Assembly (NCBI GenBank): GCA_039545275.1
Contig: BCHS01000003.1
Location: forward strand, 434,001-498,000
Reading direction: 5' to 3'
Length of the DNA: 64,000 nt
DNA from: Pseudomicrostroma phylloplanum
Taxonomy: Eukaryota > Basidiomycota > Exobasidiomycetes > Microstromatales
Below the pieces are notes generated by a model. It made no database searches, was not told where the DNA came from, and worked only from the letters and a program-made list of their open reading frames with translations. Each line of letters begins with the position of its first letter. The stretch's first letter is position 1. Position numbers and translations under genes: made by a program. This document shows positions 54,207-64,000 of this stretch, one piece after another.

Positions 54207-56503
54207 TTAGCGCAGAGGAATCCTCGCACCACCAGCGGCGGCGGCTGCACCGACATCGAGGGGTGTGAGTACACAGGTGACAAAGAGCGGCAGACGAGTG
54301 GATCGCTCCGCGCTGCCTGCTACGTCGCTTGCTCGAACCCACTCTTTCGCCTCCATGGTGAGGACGAATCTGCTCTGAGCTAGGGCGGCAGAGGGCTGAG
54401 AGGCGTCGCTGCTGGTGATGAGGGGGAGGATTTCGCTTACGGGGTAGTTGAGGCTGTCTGTCGTGGCCGTCTTGATGAGCTGTGCGGAGGAAGAGATGGA
54501 AGTACAGCGCGTGTCAGATAAAACATATACATCTGCGTTTCCTGACCCGCAACCTCGTCTCTCCCACTCACCTTGGCAATGCTGATGGCATGCTGGCCAA
54601 GTCCGTACTTGATAAAGTTGTCCTGCGTTGAAGGCTGTAGCAATCCAAAGGTGTTGCTTGCAAGGGTATTCTTGGCGTAGACCTCACCCGATCTTCGTAG
54701 CAATACAACGGGCAGAGGTATACCCTCTAGTACACTGTGGACAGCGCCATCCATGGAAGCCACTGATGCCGCCTCAAGTTCGGAAAGCTCGTTAGAAACG
54801 CGAGCGCCCTCTTGCAGCAGCTGAGTCCTCTGTGAAGTCACGACGCTGTCAAGCTCGGCTGCAACTCGCGCGGGTAAGTCACTGACTACCCAACGAGCGA
54901 GCTCGGCGTAGCTGCGTGTCCAGGAGAAGTTGTCCTTTGGCGCACCAGCATCGTTGCTAGTGGGCGTGACGTCGGCGTCGGCGAGGATTCGCAGAGGAAG
55001 GTAGCCATACTTGTCGAGGATATCTCCAGCGGTGGGCTGGAGGGACGAGCGCAGAGCGTCGACTTCACCAGCCTGGGTCAATACTTCCCCAACTCGAGGT
55101 ACTTCTTGCGCGACATCTCCACCAGCAGCATCATCGATCAGAGGAGGTGTGCGAGGTGCGCTGGAGCCGAGAGCCGAGTTTGCAGCATGCGCAGCTTTGG
55201 CAAGCTGACGAATGTCAGCCATTCCCTCGGGATAGTCAAAGGGAAGACCTTGTGCCAGAGACTGCTGGGTCTGCTGCTGCTGTTGCTGCTGTTGCTGGTC
55301 CTGTTCTTGTTGCCTTTCACCCTCCTTGCGAGGTCGTCGCGCAATGGGTTCTGCATCGATACAAAGCTCGGGGATGCCTCGCTTGAGACTGGGAAGAAGT
55401 TGCATTGAACGAGAAAGAAGGGCTCGCGTCAATGAAATGCTTTGTCGATGCAGCCCCCTCGCTAGTCCTCAAGATACTCACCATCGTGGACAGGGTCGCT
55501 GCTCCTGGCATGGCATGTGAGATCTGGACGCGGATCAAGGTGAAAGGAACCGGTGATTCGAGTCAGCTCTCGGACGAGACCCCTGTCGCGTGCTGGTGCC
55601 AGCTACAACTTACCGCTTGCAAGGTCGACAGGCCTTTTGCACCTTCTTCCTCTTCTCCGATGAGCTCCTAGAGGAGCTGGGTCCAGCGGCACCAGCAGAC
55701 TCATCCTGAAGGTACTTGAAGTTCTTCTTCCTCTTTGTTCCAGCGCCCTTGCCTCCAATGTCTTGCTGAGAGAAGGAAGAAGAGCCCTCGTCGTCCATGG
55801 TGACGATGCTTGCATCGTGGTCGTGTTCACCGCGGGCGCCATCGGCAGAACTCTGGGCTCTGTTCGCGTCAGAAGGCCGGGAAGGTGGCATGCCATAGGC
55901 TGAGCTGAAGCCTGCGTCACCAGTGGACATGTTGTCTACCATTTGTCCGCCATTGTGGGCCACGCCGCCATCGCGCTCGAATGCGGCATTTGCGACGCGT
56001 ATAGCCGAGGCATCGCCTTCGCCGACGGACTCGTTGCCGGAGCCATCCACTTGTGGTCGCTCATCCTTGGACACGGGGCTGCCCGTCGCGTCTTGTGTCC
56101 TCATTGCAGAGACTGGTTGACTGATTTCGCGTGGAGAACCGGGCTGACCAAAAGGCCCCGAGAGACCTTTCTGGGCAGTGAAGGATGGTCCGCTTCGGTA
56201 GCCGAATCCACCACGCGTCGATGGGTTTCGAGCTCGGTTGGCTTGATCGCCCAGCTCGCTGCCCTTGAACGGGTCGTAGCGTGCTGCTTCTACGGCCAAG
56301 CTGGACGAGTTAGCGTTGCCGCCGGCACCGCCATTGGCGTCGTTCTGGGGGTTGTTGGCCTGGGTGAACTGATTTTGGTTGCGATCATTGGCCCACAGGT
56401 TGGGGTCGGTGGAGGGGTTAGCTATGGGGCTGTGGTTATTGGCGAAGTTGGCCTGACCCTCTCCGACGCCATCGTGGCCGTTGCCGAGGGAGTTGTGGCT
56501 CAT
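54207..56503 (-). CDS. ERT1: ERT1/RDS2-type Zn2Cys6 regulator with PAS domain
   Basis: Four exons: complement 55614-56503, 55482-55523 (42 bases), 54572-55388 and 54207-54479, giving 673 residues with all phases consistent. The zinc cluster is spread over three exons: KKVQKACRPCK, RSHMPCQEQRPCPR, and CLKRGIPELCIDAEP, together six cysteines in the pattern of ERT1, RDS2 and AcuK/AcuM. A polyglutamine run follows, then a PAS-like segment VLEGIPLPVVLLRRSGEVYA in the position where family members keep theirs. The last exon, LIKTATTDSLNYPVSEILPL to LPLFVTCVLTPLD, is new here and ends in TAA. The first 290 residues are disordered. Family members activate gluconeogenic and alternative-carbon genes; some also regulate respiration and iron or drug response. 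Start chosen at MSHNSLGNG because the open frame upstream enters the neighbouring gene. Confidence 0.87.
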
Positions 56504-56776
56504 GTGTGAAGAGTACGAGGTTACTTGGTAGCGGCAGTGCGGGGCCCGTCGCGGTGAGGGGGTGGGTGGGACGTGTGTGGGTGGATGGAAGGAACGGAAG
56601 AAAATCGCGACCAAATGTCGGCGCAGGAAGCAAAGGGGCGGAGCGGGAGGGGCAGACGACTCCCCGCCAAGGCTCAGTCCCAGCCATAGGCAGAGCGCCC
56701 TACGCACATTCTTCGCTCCCCACCCATACTCATCATCACCTTGGCCATCGTCCTCTGTGCAGCACCAGTGACGTAG
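56504..56776. promoter_or_regulatory. Divergent promoter, ERT1-like / PPR-like gene
   Basis: 273 bases between the two start codons, G-rich on the plus strand at its left end; no motif I would name. Confidence 0.45.
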
Positions 56777-59041
56777 ATGGAGGCACGTCGTACCGCCTCT
56801 GAGAGCTACGTTGCTTTCGCCTCGGCGGTCAGGCGGCTTCTCGCTCCATCGACTGGTCATGCCCCCCAGAGGCGCATAAGGCCTAGCAGGCTCGCCCATG
56901 TTCGGTCTTTCTCTTCGAGCGTCGAGGCTGCTGCGCCAGCTGTTGGATCTTCGTCGTCATCTGATACCTGGTCACCACGATCCCTTCCGGTATATGCAAC
57001 ATATGGGTTGCAAAATCTCATAGCGCAGCGCATGTCATGGGATCACTGGCCTCCAGGACCTTCTCCAGCCCTGGGCGTTGATGAGCTCAAACTGCCCTTG
57101 CCTTTCNCCCCGCCTCTCCCTCCTCACTCCGTACTGGCAGAGCCCCATAAGGAGGGTCTAGAGGCTCGGGAGAGCATTACACCACGATTGCAGCAGCGTC
57201 TTTCACATGCCCATCTGCAGTCAGCATCTCAAGCAGCACGCCTCCTGCTGTCGAAGGGGAAGCTCGGGCGAGGGATGCTTCACTTTCAGGAGGCTCTCAG
57301 CAAGATGACAATACCGCACACCCTTCTCCCGCCTTCGAATCCGGCAGAGCGAGTCTCAACGAGACAAGACGATATAATGCGCGAGAACGACTTCGAAGCC
57401 ATCTTGCTTGAGCTCAAACTCATCTTCTTGGGGCGCAGACAGCTCGATCGTGCTGCTGACTGGGATCGGAACGCCTGGAGACCCGACGGACTCCCCTTTG
57501 GGCGCAACATCGGAGACGTCCCCCAGAAGATCCTGGCGGCTTTTGCAATGGGTAGTACATTCGATAGCTGCATAGCAATTGGGTACCGGCCTTCAAGCAG
57601 GATGGTAGCTACCCTTCTCTCTTGCTTGTCTCACCTGTTGCCGGCGGAAGCTTTCACAGAAGCAATCGAGCTGGCTATGAGCTCGAGAGGTGAGCATGTC
57701 GTGGATAGAGATGTCCTCGCAGCGATCTTGGTGGGCTATGGAAGAGCAGGCCAGCCTGAGATGGGGGAGGCCTACCTCGCCAGGTACATGGGCATTCGTA
57801 TGGAGAACAGCGCAGCAGAAGACAAGCAGGATGTTCCGGACGCAGACCTGAACGGATGGAGCCAAGACGTGGGGATCTGGAATGCTCTCGTCCGGTCCTA
57901 CGCTATAGCCGGCCAGCACGAGAAGGCAGTATCATGGCTCCGAAGATACTCACGCTTCTGCCAGAGGTCCGACATATCCGAGGAGCTCAAGCCCGAAGCT
58001 TCTCCTTCGGTCTATCTCACGCTTCTGACGTCTATGGTGGAGCGGCAGCCTAGGGGAGGGACCAATGAGGAATTCAATGATAATGTGGTTCGAGAGGTCA
58101 TGAGTGTCCTCAGCCTAATGATGCAGCATGGCGTCAAGGCCCACACTCCAATGCTGAATTTCCTCGCCGACTTCGAGAGGCGAAGGGGAAAGCACATGTC
58201 CGCGAAGAAACTTCTCACGCAAGTCGCCTCAAATGACGCTCAAGCTGGGGAATCGAGCCAGACTGGAGCTGCAGTAAGAGGCGACAGCCAAGCTACTTGT
58301 GGGTCACCGCCGCATATCCTCGCAAACAGGGACAATTGGGATAGCCACTCCTACAGACAGGCCTTCGAGCTCATCGCCCAGAGTGCCACCGCAGGAGCGG
58401 ATATAACCGTCACTTCAGAAGCATCGTTGCCATCACCGCGTTGTCTACTCTCATCTCTGCTCAAAGCTCACTACCAAAAGACTCGAGGCCGACCCCGCGT
58501 CACATCTTCTGCCTTGCACAGCATCACACTGCTCAGCGCCATCAAATCTTGCCTAGCACATCGAGACTATCCTGCTGCCGTAGTCGCTCTGCAGACATTC
58601 ACCGTCTGCTCACTACCGCTGCCCGTGGCAGAAGTGTTCAAGATCATCTCGCACGGGGTCAAGAAGCATTCTGGTCTGGCTCCATCCGAGATGTACTCCC
58701 GACTGAATGATGGCGTTGGAAATATACCCAAGATTGGACCGCTCCAAGGGATGCTCGAAGCGGCGATTCTGAATGAGCTGCAAGAGGGGAAGGACTCGGC
58801 ATGTTCAGACTCGCCCGAGTGGGTCAGAGCAGCTCTGACAGCGATGGATCTGAAGCAGGGTACTCTCATAGCCGCGGACAAGATACAGACGGTCATGCAG
58901 GACGTCAGGAAGGAGGTCTTGCCTACGAGACGACCTGATAAGCCTGCTCTTTCGCCAGAGCAGCTGAAGGCTGCCAGGAAGCAGGCCGAGATGCGTGCTC
59001 GGCGACGTAGCGAGAAGCTAGGGACCGTAGAGGTAGACTGA
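56777..59041 (+). CDS. Probable mitochondrial PPR-like protein
   Basis: Single exon, 754 residues. The N-terminus is Arg/Ser/Ala-rich without acidic residues for the first stretch (VRRLLAPSTGHAPQRRIRPS, then RLAHVRSFSSSVEAA), a mitochondrial presequence. The body is alpha-helical with helix pairs resembling pentatricopeptide repeats: DRDVLAAILVGYGRAGQPEM, VGIWNALVRSYAIAGQHEKA with SWLRRYSRF, and VREVMSVLSLMMQHGVKAHT with PMLNFLADF. The C-terminus is basic (AARKQAEMRARRRSEK). PPR proteins bind organellar RNA for translation or processing; the specific target is unknown. One N at 57107 leaves one codon unread. Confidence 0.75.
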   Translation: MEARRTASESYVAFASAVRRLLAPSTGHAPQRRIRPSRLAHVRSFSSSVEAAAPAVGSSSSSDTWSPRSLPVYATYGLQNLIAQRMSWDHWPPGPSPALGVDELKLPLPFXPPLPPHSVLAEPHKEGLEARESITPRLQQRLSHAHLQSASQAARLLLSKGKLGRGMLHFQEALSKMTIPHTLLPPSNPAERVSTRQDDIMRENDFEAILLELKLIFLGRRQLDRAADWDRNAWRPDGLPFGRNIGDVPQKILAAFAMGSTFDSCIAIGYRPSSRMVATLLSCLSHLLPAEAFTEAIELAMSSRGEHVVDRDVLAAILVGYGRAGQPEMGEAYLARYMGIRMENSAAEDKQDVPDADLNGWSQDVGIWNALVRSYAIAGQHEKAVSWLRRYSRFCQRSDISEELKPEASPSVYLTLLTSMVERQPRGGTNEEFNDNVVREVMSVLSLMMQHGVKAHTPMLNFLADFERRRGKHMSAKKLLTQVASNDAQAGESSQTGAAVRGDSQATCGSPPHILANRDNWDSHSYRQAFELIAQSATAGADITVTSEASLPSPRCLLSSLLKAHYQKTRGRPRVTSSALHSITLLSAIKSCLAHRDYPAAVVALQTFTVCSLPLPVAEVFKIISHGVKKHSGLAPSEMYSRLNDGVGNIPKIGPLQGMLEAAILNELQEGKDSACSDSPEWVRAALTAMDLKQGTLIAADKIQTVMQDVRKEVLPTRRPDKPALSPEQLKAARKQAEMRARRRSEKLGTVEVD

Positions 59042-59127
59042 GCAGGTATGATGGAAATTAAAATGTATTTGTACTGTACTATACACTCTCTGTCCCCATC
59101 CCCATGTAGATTTACAATGATACCAGA

Positions 59128-60293
59128 CTAAAAAGACACAACTTTCCTCTTTGGCGCAGCAGCCCCTCCTATCGCCGACGTCTTTTGTCTCTTGCCCTCC
59201 CTCTTCTCCTCACGATCCACCTCGACCTTCCTCCTCGCAAAGTCGATGAAATCATCCTCATCCGCTCCCACCTGCCTCTTTGCTCCTCCCACAGTAGCGT
59301 TCGTGGCGGCCGTAGCAGAGGAAGACCTCAGATCGCAGTCCTTTGCGAGGTGTTCGACAGAGGAGCAGAGCTTGCAGCACCCGCCGTTGGGGTAGACGCC
59401 GTGGGATGCGTTGCGGGGGCACTTGGAGGAGAGGTGACCCTTCTCCTGGCACACGAAGCAGGTTGCAAAGGGCAGGTCTGATCCGACTTGAGCCGCTGGC
59501 CGACGACACCGGGCGAGAATGTGCTGAGTAGAACCACAGCGGAAGCAGATGCCGACCGTCTCCTTGCCCGTCAGGGTGGACGTGGTAGCCTTTTGCGGCT
59601 GCTCGCTCGACTGCTCCTCCTCCCCTTCTAGGGCGGTAGTAGAGGAGTTGAGAGCTTGGGGACAGTCCTTTGCGGCGTGACCCATGGCTCGACAGGCGAA
59701 GCAGCGCGTCTGGGAGTTCCTCTCTGCTATCCTCTTCTCTCTACGAGCTTCCGAGCTGGCTGACGTCTTGGCTCGTCGTTCTGTACAAGGTAAGCCCTTT
59801 GAGGCGTAAGTACGACGGCTCGATCTGTACTTCACGTAGAGCCTTACTCACCAGCCTCCATCTTCTTCCACGGATTCGTCTCTCCTGCTCCCGCAGCGTC
59901 ATCTGCGTTGCCTCTCTTCCTCTTGCCACTGCTATCCCGCTCACTAGCGACCTTCTTGCCCTTCTGACCATTGGCAGCATGAAGGGACTGCTGCACCTCT
60001 GCCAATTCGCCCTGCAGAGAAGCCTTTTTCTCCTCCGTCTTTGCATTCTTGATCTTCAGTCTCAGGAGCTTGAGCCTAGACTGGAGCTTCTTGGGGTCTG
60101 ACGCAGAGTCCGCCTCGGTCGATGCTGTTGCTAATGCTGTGGAAGAAGTGGGCACGGCAGGAGGAGGAGGAGGCAGTGGCGAGGCCGAGGTAGAGGCTGT
60201 GGGCTGCTCATCGTCAGAGGCAACTCTCGGGGCAGAGAGATCGGTAGCCTTGTGCAGAGCCTTTCGGCCGTCGAGCTTTGTGTATCTTGTCAT
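59128..60293 (-). CDS. CCHC zinc-knuckle protein (ZCCHC9-like)
   Basis: Exons complement 59852-60293 and 59128-59780 (GTGAGT...CAG, phase 1) give 364 residues. The N-terminal half has a Pro/Ser/Ala-rich stretch, a coiled coil (LQSRLKLLRLKIKNAKTEEK) and a basic patch GKRKRGNADD. Four C-x2-C-x4-H-x4-C knuckles follow: CFACRAMGHAAKDC, CFRCGSTQHILARC, CFVCQEKGHLSSKC and CKLCSSVEHLAKDC, then DEDDFIDFARRKVEVDREEK and a basic end. This arrangement is that of eukaryotic ZCCHC9 proteins, nucleolar RNA-binding factors implicated in rRNA processing. Retroviral-type nucleocapsid origin is excluded by the four-knuckle layout and intron. Confidence 0.85.
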
Positions 60294-60816
60294 TGTGGGA
60301 GAAGCTCAATGGTGTGGTAGCTAACGATTAACTTGGTACTGAGGATTCTTGTCGTGTGCCTTGTGCGTTTGAGGGAAATTCCTGCCGCGGCTCCACCCAA
60401 CCGGCAGCGGGGAATCGGGACGGAGGCAAGTCGCACGACGTTGGCCTCAGCCACTGGCAAGTAGTGGCCTGCCACTACCTCTTTCACCATCATCTTCCTA
60501 CATCCTTGAGCCCTCTATAGCATTACCCTCTCATCCTCTTGATACCCGGTCGGCGTGGCCTTCGTTTCCTTGTCGCTGCTGTACTCGCCCTTGCTACCTC
60601 TCGTCATCGGAAGGCATATACAGCGGGCAGACCTTCCTGAATCTCTTAAGAAGGGTTCACTAGACGCCACGACTCTCTGGCAGCAGCCGTTCGTCCACAT
60701 TCGATTTACACCTGCATAATCACCCAGAGCTCGGCCTGTCTGGCTCACAGTAGCAGCAGGGTACGCCTTGCCCCATCCCTCTGTGAGGCAGCTCCTCCCA
60801 CCGTCTGCTCCACAAG
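60294..60816. promoter_or_regulatory. Divergent promoter, ZCCHC9-like / PPG1
   Basis: 523 bases between two start codons. Short direct repeats of GGCAAGTAGTGGCC type near 60455-60475. No gene seen. Confidence 0.5.
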
Positions 60817-62000
60817 ATGCCCTTCGACCTAGACTCGTGCATCTCCACACTGCTACGGAAGCAGCTGCTGGGAGAACCGCTTCTGAAGGAGATATGCGAG
60901 AAGACAAAGGAGCTGCTGATGAGGGAGGGGAATGTGGTGCACATTAGCGCGCCGGTGACTGTGGTGGGGGATATTCATGGGTGAGTGTTCAGCAGCTGGA
61001 GGAGGAGGAGGAGGAGGAGGAGGAGTAGCAGCAGCAGGCAGAAGGGTTCCTGGGTAACAAAGGCAAGTAGAGCAGGGGCTCACGCTTTCTTCATCTGGAC
61101 CTTCTCCTTGTCCTTGCACCTACGTAGGCAATTCTACGACCTGATAGAAATCTTTCGGATAGGTGGCTACTCGCCGCATACCAACTACCTCTTCCTAGGA
61201 GACTACGTCGATCGGGGTCTCTTCTCAGTGGAGACGATCAGTCTTCTGACATGCCTGAAGTTGCGGTATCCGGATAGAGTGCAACTGATCAGGGGCAACC
61301 ACGAGAGTAGAGCGGTGACACAGGTGAGCACTTCTGACCAGCGAAGAAGGCCACCCTCGAGGGCGAGCAGCAGAGCTGAGCTTCTGTTTTGGACTGCACG
61401 TCTCGCTTCCTCCTTGTCCAGACCTATGGCTTCTATACCGAGTGTACGCGCAAGTACGGCGGCTCCACAAAGGTCTGGCAATATTTCACAGACATGTTCG
61501 ACTTCCTCACCCTCTCCGTCGTAATCGACGACCGCATCTTCTGCGTGCACGGTGGCCTCTCACCCTCTGTCCACTACATCGACCAGATCAAGATCATCGA
61601 TCGGTTCCGCGAGATCCCGCACGAGGGTCCGATGGCCGACTTGGTCTGGTCAGATCCAGATCCGGACAAGGAGGAGTTTGCAATCTCGCCTAGAGGCGCC
61701 GGCTATACCTTTGGGGCCACTGTCGTGTCCCACTTCCTCGAGCGCAATGGGATGAACCACATCCTCCGAGCTCATCAACTCTGCATGGAGGGCTTCTCAG
61801 TTCTCTACGACGACAAGCTCAGCACGGTGTGGAGCGCGCCGAATTACTGCTACCGGTGCGGGAACATGGCGTCCATCCTGGAGGTGGGTCCGGGAGGGAC
61901 AAAGCACTTCAATACGTTCATGGCTGCGCCGGAGAATGAGCACGACGGGCCGGCGCAAGCGGGACAGCAGAAGCATGATGCTGTAGACTACTTCCTATGA
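60817..62000 (+). CDS. PPG1: Serine/threonine protein phosphatase PPG1 (PP2A-like)
   Basis: Exons 60817-60980, 61128-61323 and 61422-62000 give 312 residues, the normal length of this family. Phosphoesterase motifs are complete: VTVVGDIHG joined by splicing to [41 protein letters not shown] and [12 protein letters not shown]; the C-terminus is DYFL, as in PP2A-type enzymes. The stretch [11 protein letters not shown] and the C in RAHQLC agree with PPG1 rather than PP2A, PP4 or PP6 catalytic subunits. PPG1 acts within the Far/STRIPAK-like complex and was linked to glycogen accumulation in yeast. The first intron contains a GGA microsatellite (60998-61025). Confidence 0.92.
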
Positions 62001-62516
62001 TGAGTGTGGAAATTTAGCCGACAGGGCTTATTCCTGCTCACGCCCACCAGCACTGCGCTCAAGGGGCAGAAGCAGAAGCACTCGATTCACACTTTCAGAA
62101 GTGGGCTGTACTTCAGGCGGAGGAGCAACGGTCGCCTCCCTTGCCAAACCCACTTCAGTGGCTTCAGTAGCAGGCTCGCTTGCTCGTCCCTGAGAAGGAC
62201 TCCTAGCGTAGAGGAATTAGCCCAGCCAGGTGACATCGGCCTTGCTCGAATGTACAGAGGAAAGCATCAGTAGCTTGTAGAGGGACATCCATCATTATCC
62301 AGCAGCAGTAGTGCAATGTAGATACCACGACGAGGACCCGTTGAGCCGGGATCATCCCGCCAACGACCAAAATGATCAAACAACAGGAAGCGTGGTCTGA
62401 AGTGAGGGTAGTGCGAGTGATGCTTTCTTCGCGAATGAGGTGGGACAGAGGTAGCAGGATACAAAGATACATAGCCTTCAGTGTGACTTCCCCTACTCTC
62501 ATCCAGCACTCCCCCT
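62001..62516. other. Intergenic region between convergent genes
   Basis: 516 bases holding the 3' ends of PPG1 and of the minus-strand gene at the edge. No repeats or genes seen. Confidence 0.55.
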
Positions 62517-64000
62517 TCACTTCGCCTTCTCCTTCCTCTCCACCCCATCTTCCTCCCCCTCTAGCGCGTCCAAGGCATACCAAGCAGCATGACACCCCCC
62601 ATAAGCCAGCCCAGCATAGGCAATACACCTGATCCACGCCGGGAGGACCTCACGGTAGTAGAGCCTATGTCGCGAGGGTGGCTTGTTCGGGTCGCGGCGT
62701 GGGGGCAAGTGTGCAGGCCGTTCGGGACGATCTGCCTGTGCAGCGGTGGCCGAGGTGGAGAAGAGGCGGGCCTGCTGTGTGGCTGGACGCAGCGTGGTCG
62801 AGTGCGGGAGGGGCGAGCCGGGCAGGACGGACGAGGATGTGCTCGAGGTGGTGTGCTGCGCAGAGGCAGGAGCAGCGATGCTGGGCTTGACGGACTCCCA
62901 GCTCCTCCTCTCCTCCCGCAACACCTTGCCCTCCAAGTCGCACCACTCCCTCACGATTCCCCCAATCTTGGCTCGCCAGCCAAAGATGCCCTGCATGGCC
63001 ACCTCCTCAACTCGCTCCTGCAGGCGTGCTCGGGCGTTTGCGGGAATACGAGTGAGAAGGTCCCGCGTGAGGAGACGCGAGGAGATGCGTGCGTGAGAGC
63101 GCTGCAGAGACCAGAGGGCGTAGGTGCTGCCCAGGAGGGCGATACCGAGGGAGGTGGAGGGGTCAAAGGAAGGTAGCGAGAGGAGGTCCGTCAAGTACGC
63201 CGATGGCACGGATAAAAGCGATGAGCTGCCGCTCGCACCTGCGCCCGCAGCGGTCCGCTCCACGTAAGGGAAGAGCTCGTGCGAGGCGAGCCCCCAGCCC
63301 GCGATGGACCATGCGAGACCAGTGGTGGCACAGAAACGGAAGATGGACGACTGGATGCGCCTCTGCAGCGAGTCGAGGATGCTCACGCCGCCCTCTTGTG
63401 GGGAAGGGCCCAGTCCTGCACTCCCGCCGCCGGAGAGCTCGGCGGTGACGGGCGTGGCTGGCCTTGCTGCAAATGCTCTTCGGCCTGCAGGGAGGTTGCG
63501 GCCAAAGAAGTGGTCTCTTGCTCGCATGATTGGCTGGGCGAGGACAGTGGGGTCGTTGAGGTCCACATTGGGCGAGGATAGATAGGCGAGGGAGGCGGAG
63601 CGCATCTCGAGAATCCGCGAAGGAGGGAGTGATCTCAGATGGTCCGATCTCTTGGCCTTGATGTTGGACTGACTGTCGGCAGCTGCCACACCTTCTTCGC
63701 CTTCCTCTTGGGAAATTTGACGACCTTTCTGCAGTCGAGCGACAAGCTCTTCCATGTCTTTCTGCTCCTTGCTCTGCAGCTCTCTCAAGCGCCCTCCCCA
63801 CCAGATCAACCTTTCCTCCGTCTCCTTTCCACCCAGCCACTCTCTCTCTAGGGCCACATGAATTCTCTCCCTAGCTTCAACGTCGCCGATGAAGGGCAGC
63901 TTCCACCATTTCGGCAGCAAAGGCGGCTCGTTGCCAGAGTGAGGCGGCTGCTTAGTCACAGAAGGGGTGGAGACGAGGATCTTGCCTACCAGGTGGGAGG
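62517..64000 (-). CDS. Unrecognised membrane protein, N-terminus beyond window
   Basis: The frame is open from the right edge to the stop at 62517; no ATG is available near the edge, so the start lies outside. About 490 residues remain. Visible parts: KWWKLPFIGDVEARERIHVA, a charged helix RLIWWGGRLRELQSKEQKDM, a first membrane segment around CATTGLAWSIAGWGLASHEL, a second near PSTSLGIALLGSTYALWSLQ, then basic arginine-rich helices and a C-terminal helix VLPAWIRCIAYAGLAYGGCH. The Arg/Ser-rich internal sequence FSTSATAAQADRP is reminiscent of a mitochondrial targeting signal but sits inside the protein. I recognise no family. Probably organellar membrane, low certainty. Confidence 0.7.
   Translation of the reverse strand, partial: SHLVGKILVSTPSVTKQPPHSGNEPPLLPKWWKLPFIGDVEARERIHVALEREWLGGKETEERLIWWGGRLRELQSKEQKDMEELVARLQKGRQISQEEGEEGVAAADSQSNIKAKRSDHLRSLPPSRILEMRSASLAYLSSPNVDLNDPTVLAQPIMRARDHFFGRNLPAGRRAFAARPATPVTAELSGGGSAGLGPSPQEGGVSILDSLQRRIQSSIFRFCATTGLAWSIAGWGLASHELFPYVERTAAGAGASGSSSLLSVPSAYLTDLLSLPSFDPSTSLGIALLGSTYALWSLQRSHARISSRLLTRDLLTRIPANARARLQERVEEVAMQGIFGWRAKIGGIVREWCDLEGKVLREERRSWESVKPSIAAPASAQHTTSSTSSSVLPGSPLPHSTTLRPATQQARLFSTSATAAQADRPERPAHLPPRRDPNKPPSRHRLYYREVLPAWIRCIAYAGLAYGGCHAAWYALDALEGEEDGVERKEKAK

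Overview
The window is nuclear DNA of a GC-rich basidiomycete fungus. The evidence is about 24 protein genes on both strands with short introns (mostly 70-110 bases, almost always opening with GTGAGT), genes packed a few hundred bases apart, and many long low-complexity protein tails. Intron density is moderate (0-5 per gene). My inference is the smut-related lineage (Ustilaginomycotina); I cannot name a species. No tRNA, rRNA, intact transposon or CRISPR array was seen. Six or so single N bases sit in G/C-rich runs.

Layout from the left. 1-188: the end of HIS4 (histidinol dehydrogenase). 895-4838: a Zn2Cys6 transcription factor on the minus strand. 6161-7911: a nuclear FKBP prolyl isomerase (Fpr3/4 type). 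8432-12091: a siderophore-type MFS transporter whose reading frame is joined, through two clean introns, to a DUF4112 membrane protein. 12758-15299 and 16019-20353: MLH1 and YAK1 in divergent orientation. 20882-21852 and 22183-23854: SDH3 and an Old Yellow Enzyme-type oxidoreductase, divergent. 23991-29052: an HPP membrane protein, a lunapark homologue and the ROK1 RNA helicase. 29183-32681: an arrestin-like protein and a metallo-beta-lactamase-fold enzyme. 33149-36516: peroxisomal Lon protease ending in ARL. 36835-38256: a stand-alone Rev1-like BRCT protein. 38528-40089: the FTR1 iron permease.

Right half. 41449-43311: an unrecognised protein. 44030-47619: a SAM-dependent methyltransferase with very long disordered flanks. 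48801-50465: a secreted, probably GPI-anchored polysaccharide deacetylase. 50.9-54.05 kb: the least orthodox part, where candidate orphan genes can only be pieced together with unusual splicing. 54207-56503: an ERT1/RDS2-type gluconeogenesis regulator, whose last exon and 42-base zinc-cluster exon I placed by reading the sequence. Then a PPR-like mitochondrial protein (56777-59041), a four-knuckle CCHC protein (59128-60293), the PPG1 phosphatase (60817-62000) and a truncated membrane protein at the right edge.

Most of this is ordinary housekeeping content with no operon-like logic. Two themes recur: iron supply (SIT-type transporter, FTR1, with SDH3 as an iron-using enzyme) and nutrient/carbon signalling (YAK1, PPG1, ERT1-like factor, arrestin-like protein). 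No convincing new defence or mobile system was found. The best leads are the DUF4112-transporter joint frame, the 51-54 kb orphan locus, the deacetylase start codon created inside a 30-base repeat, and the polymerase-less Rev1-type BRCT protein.
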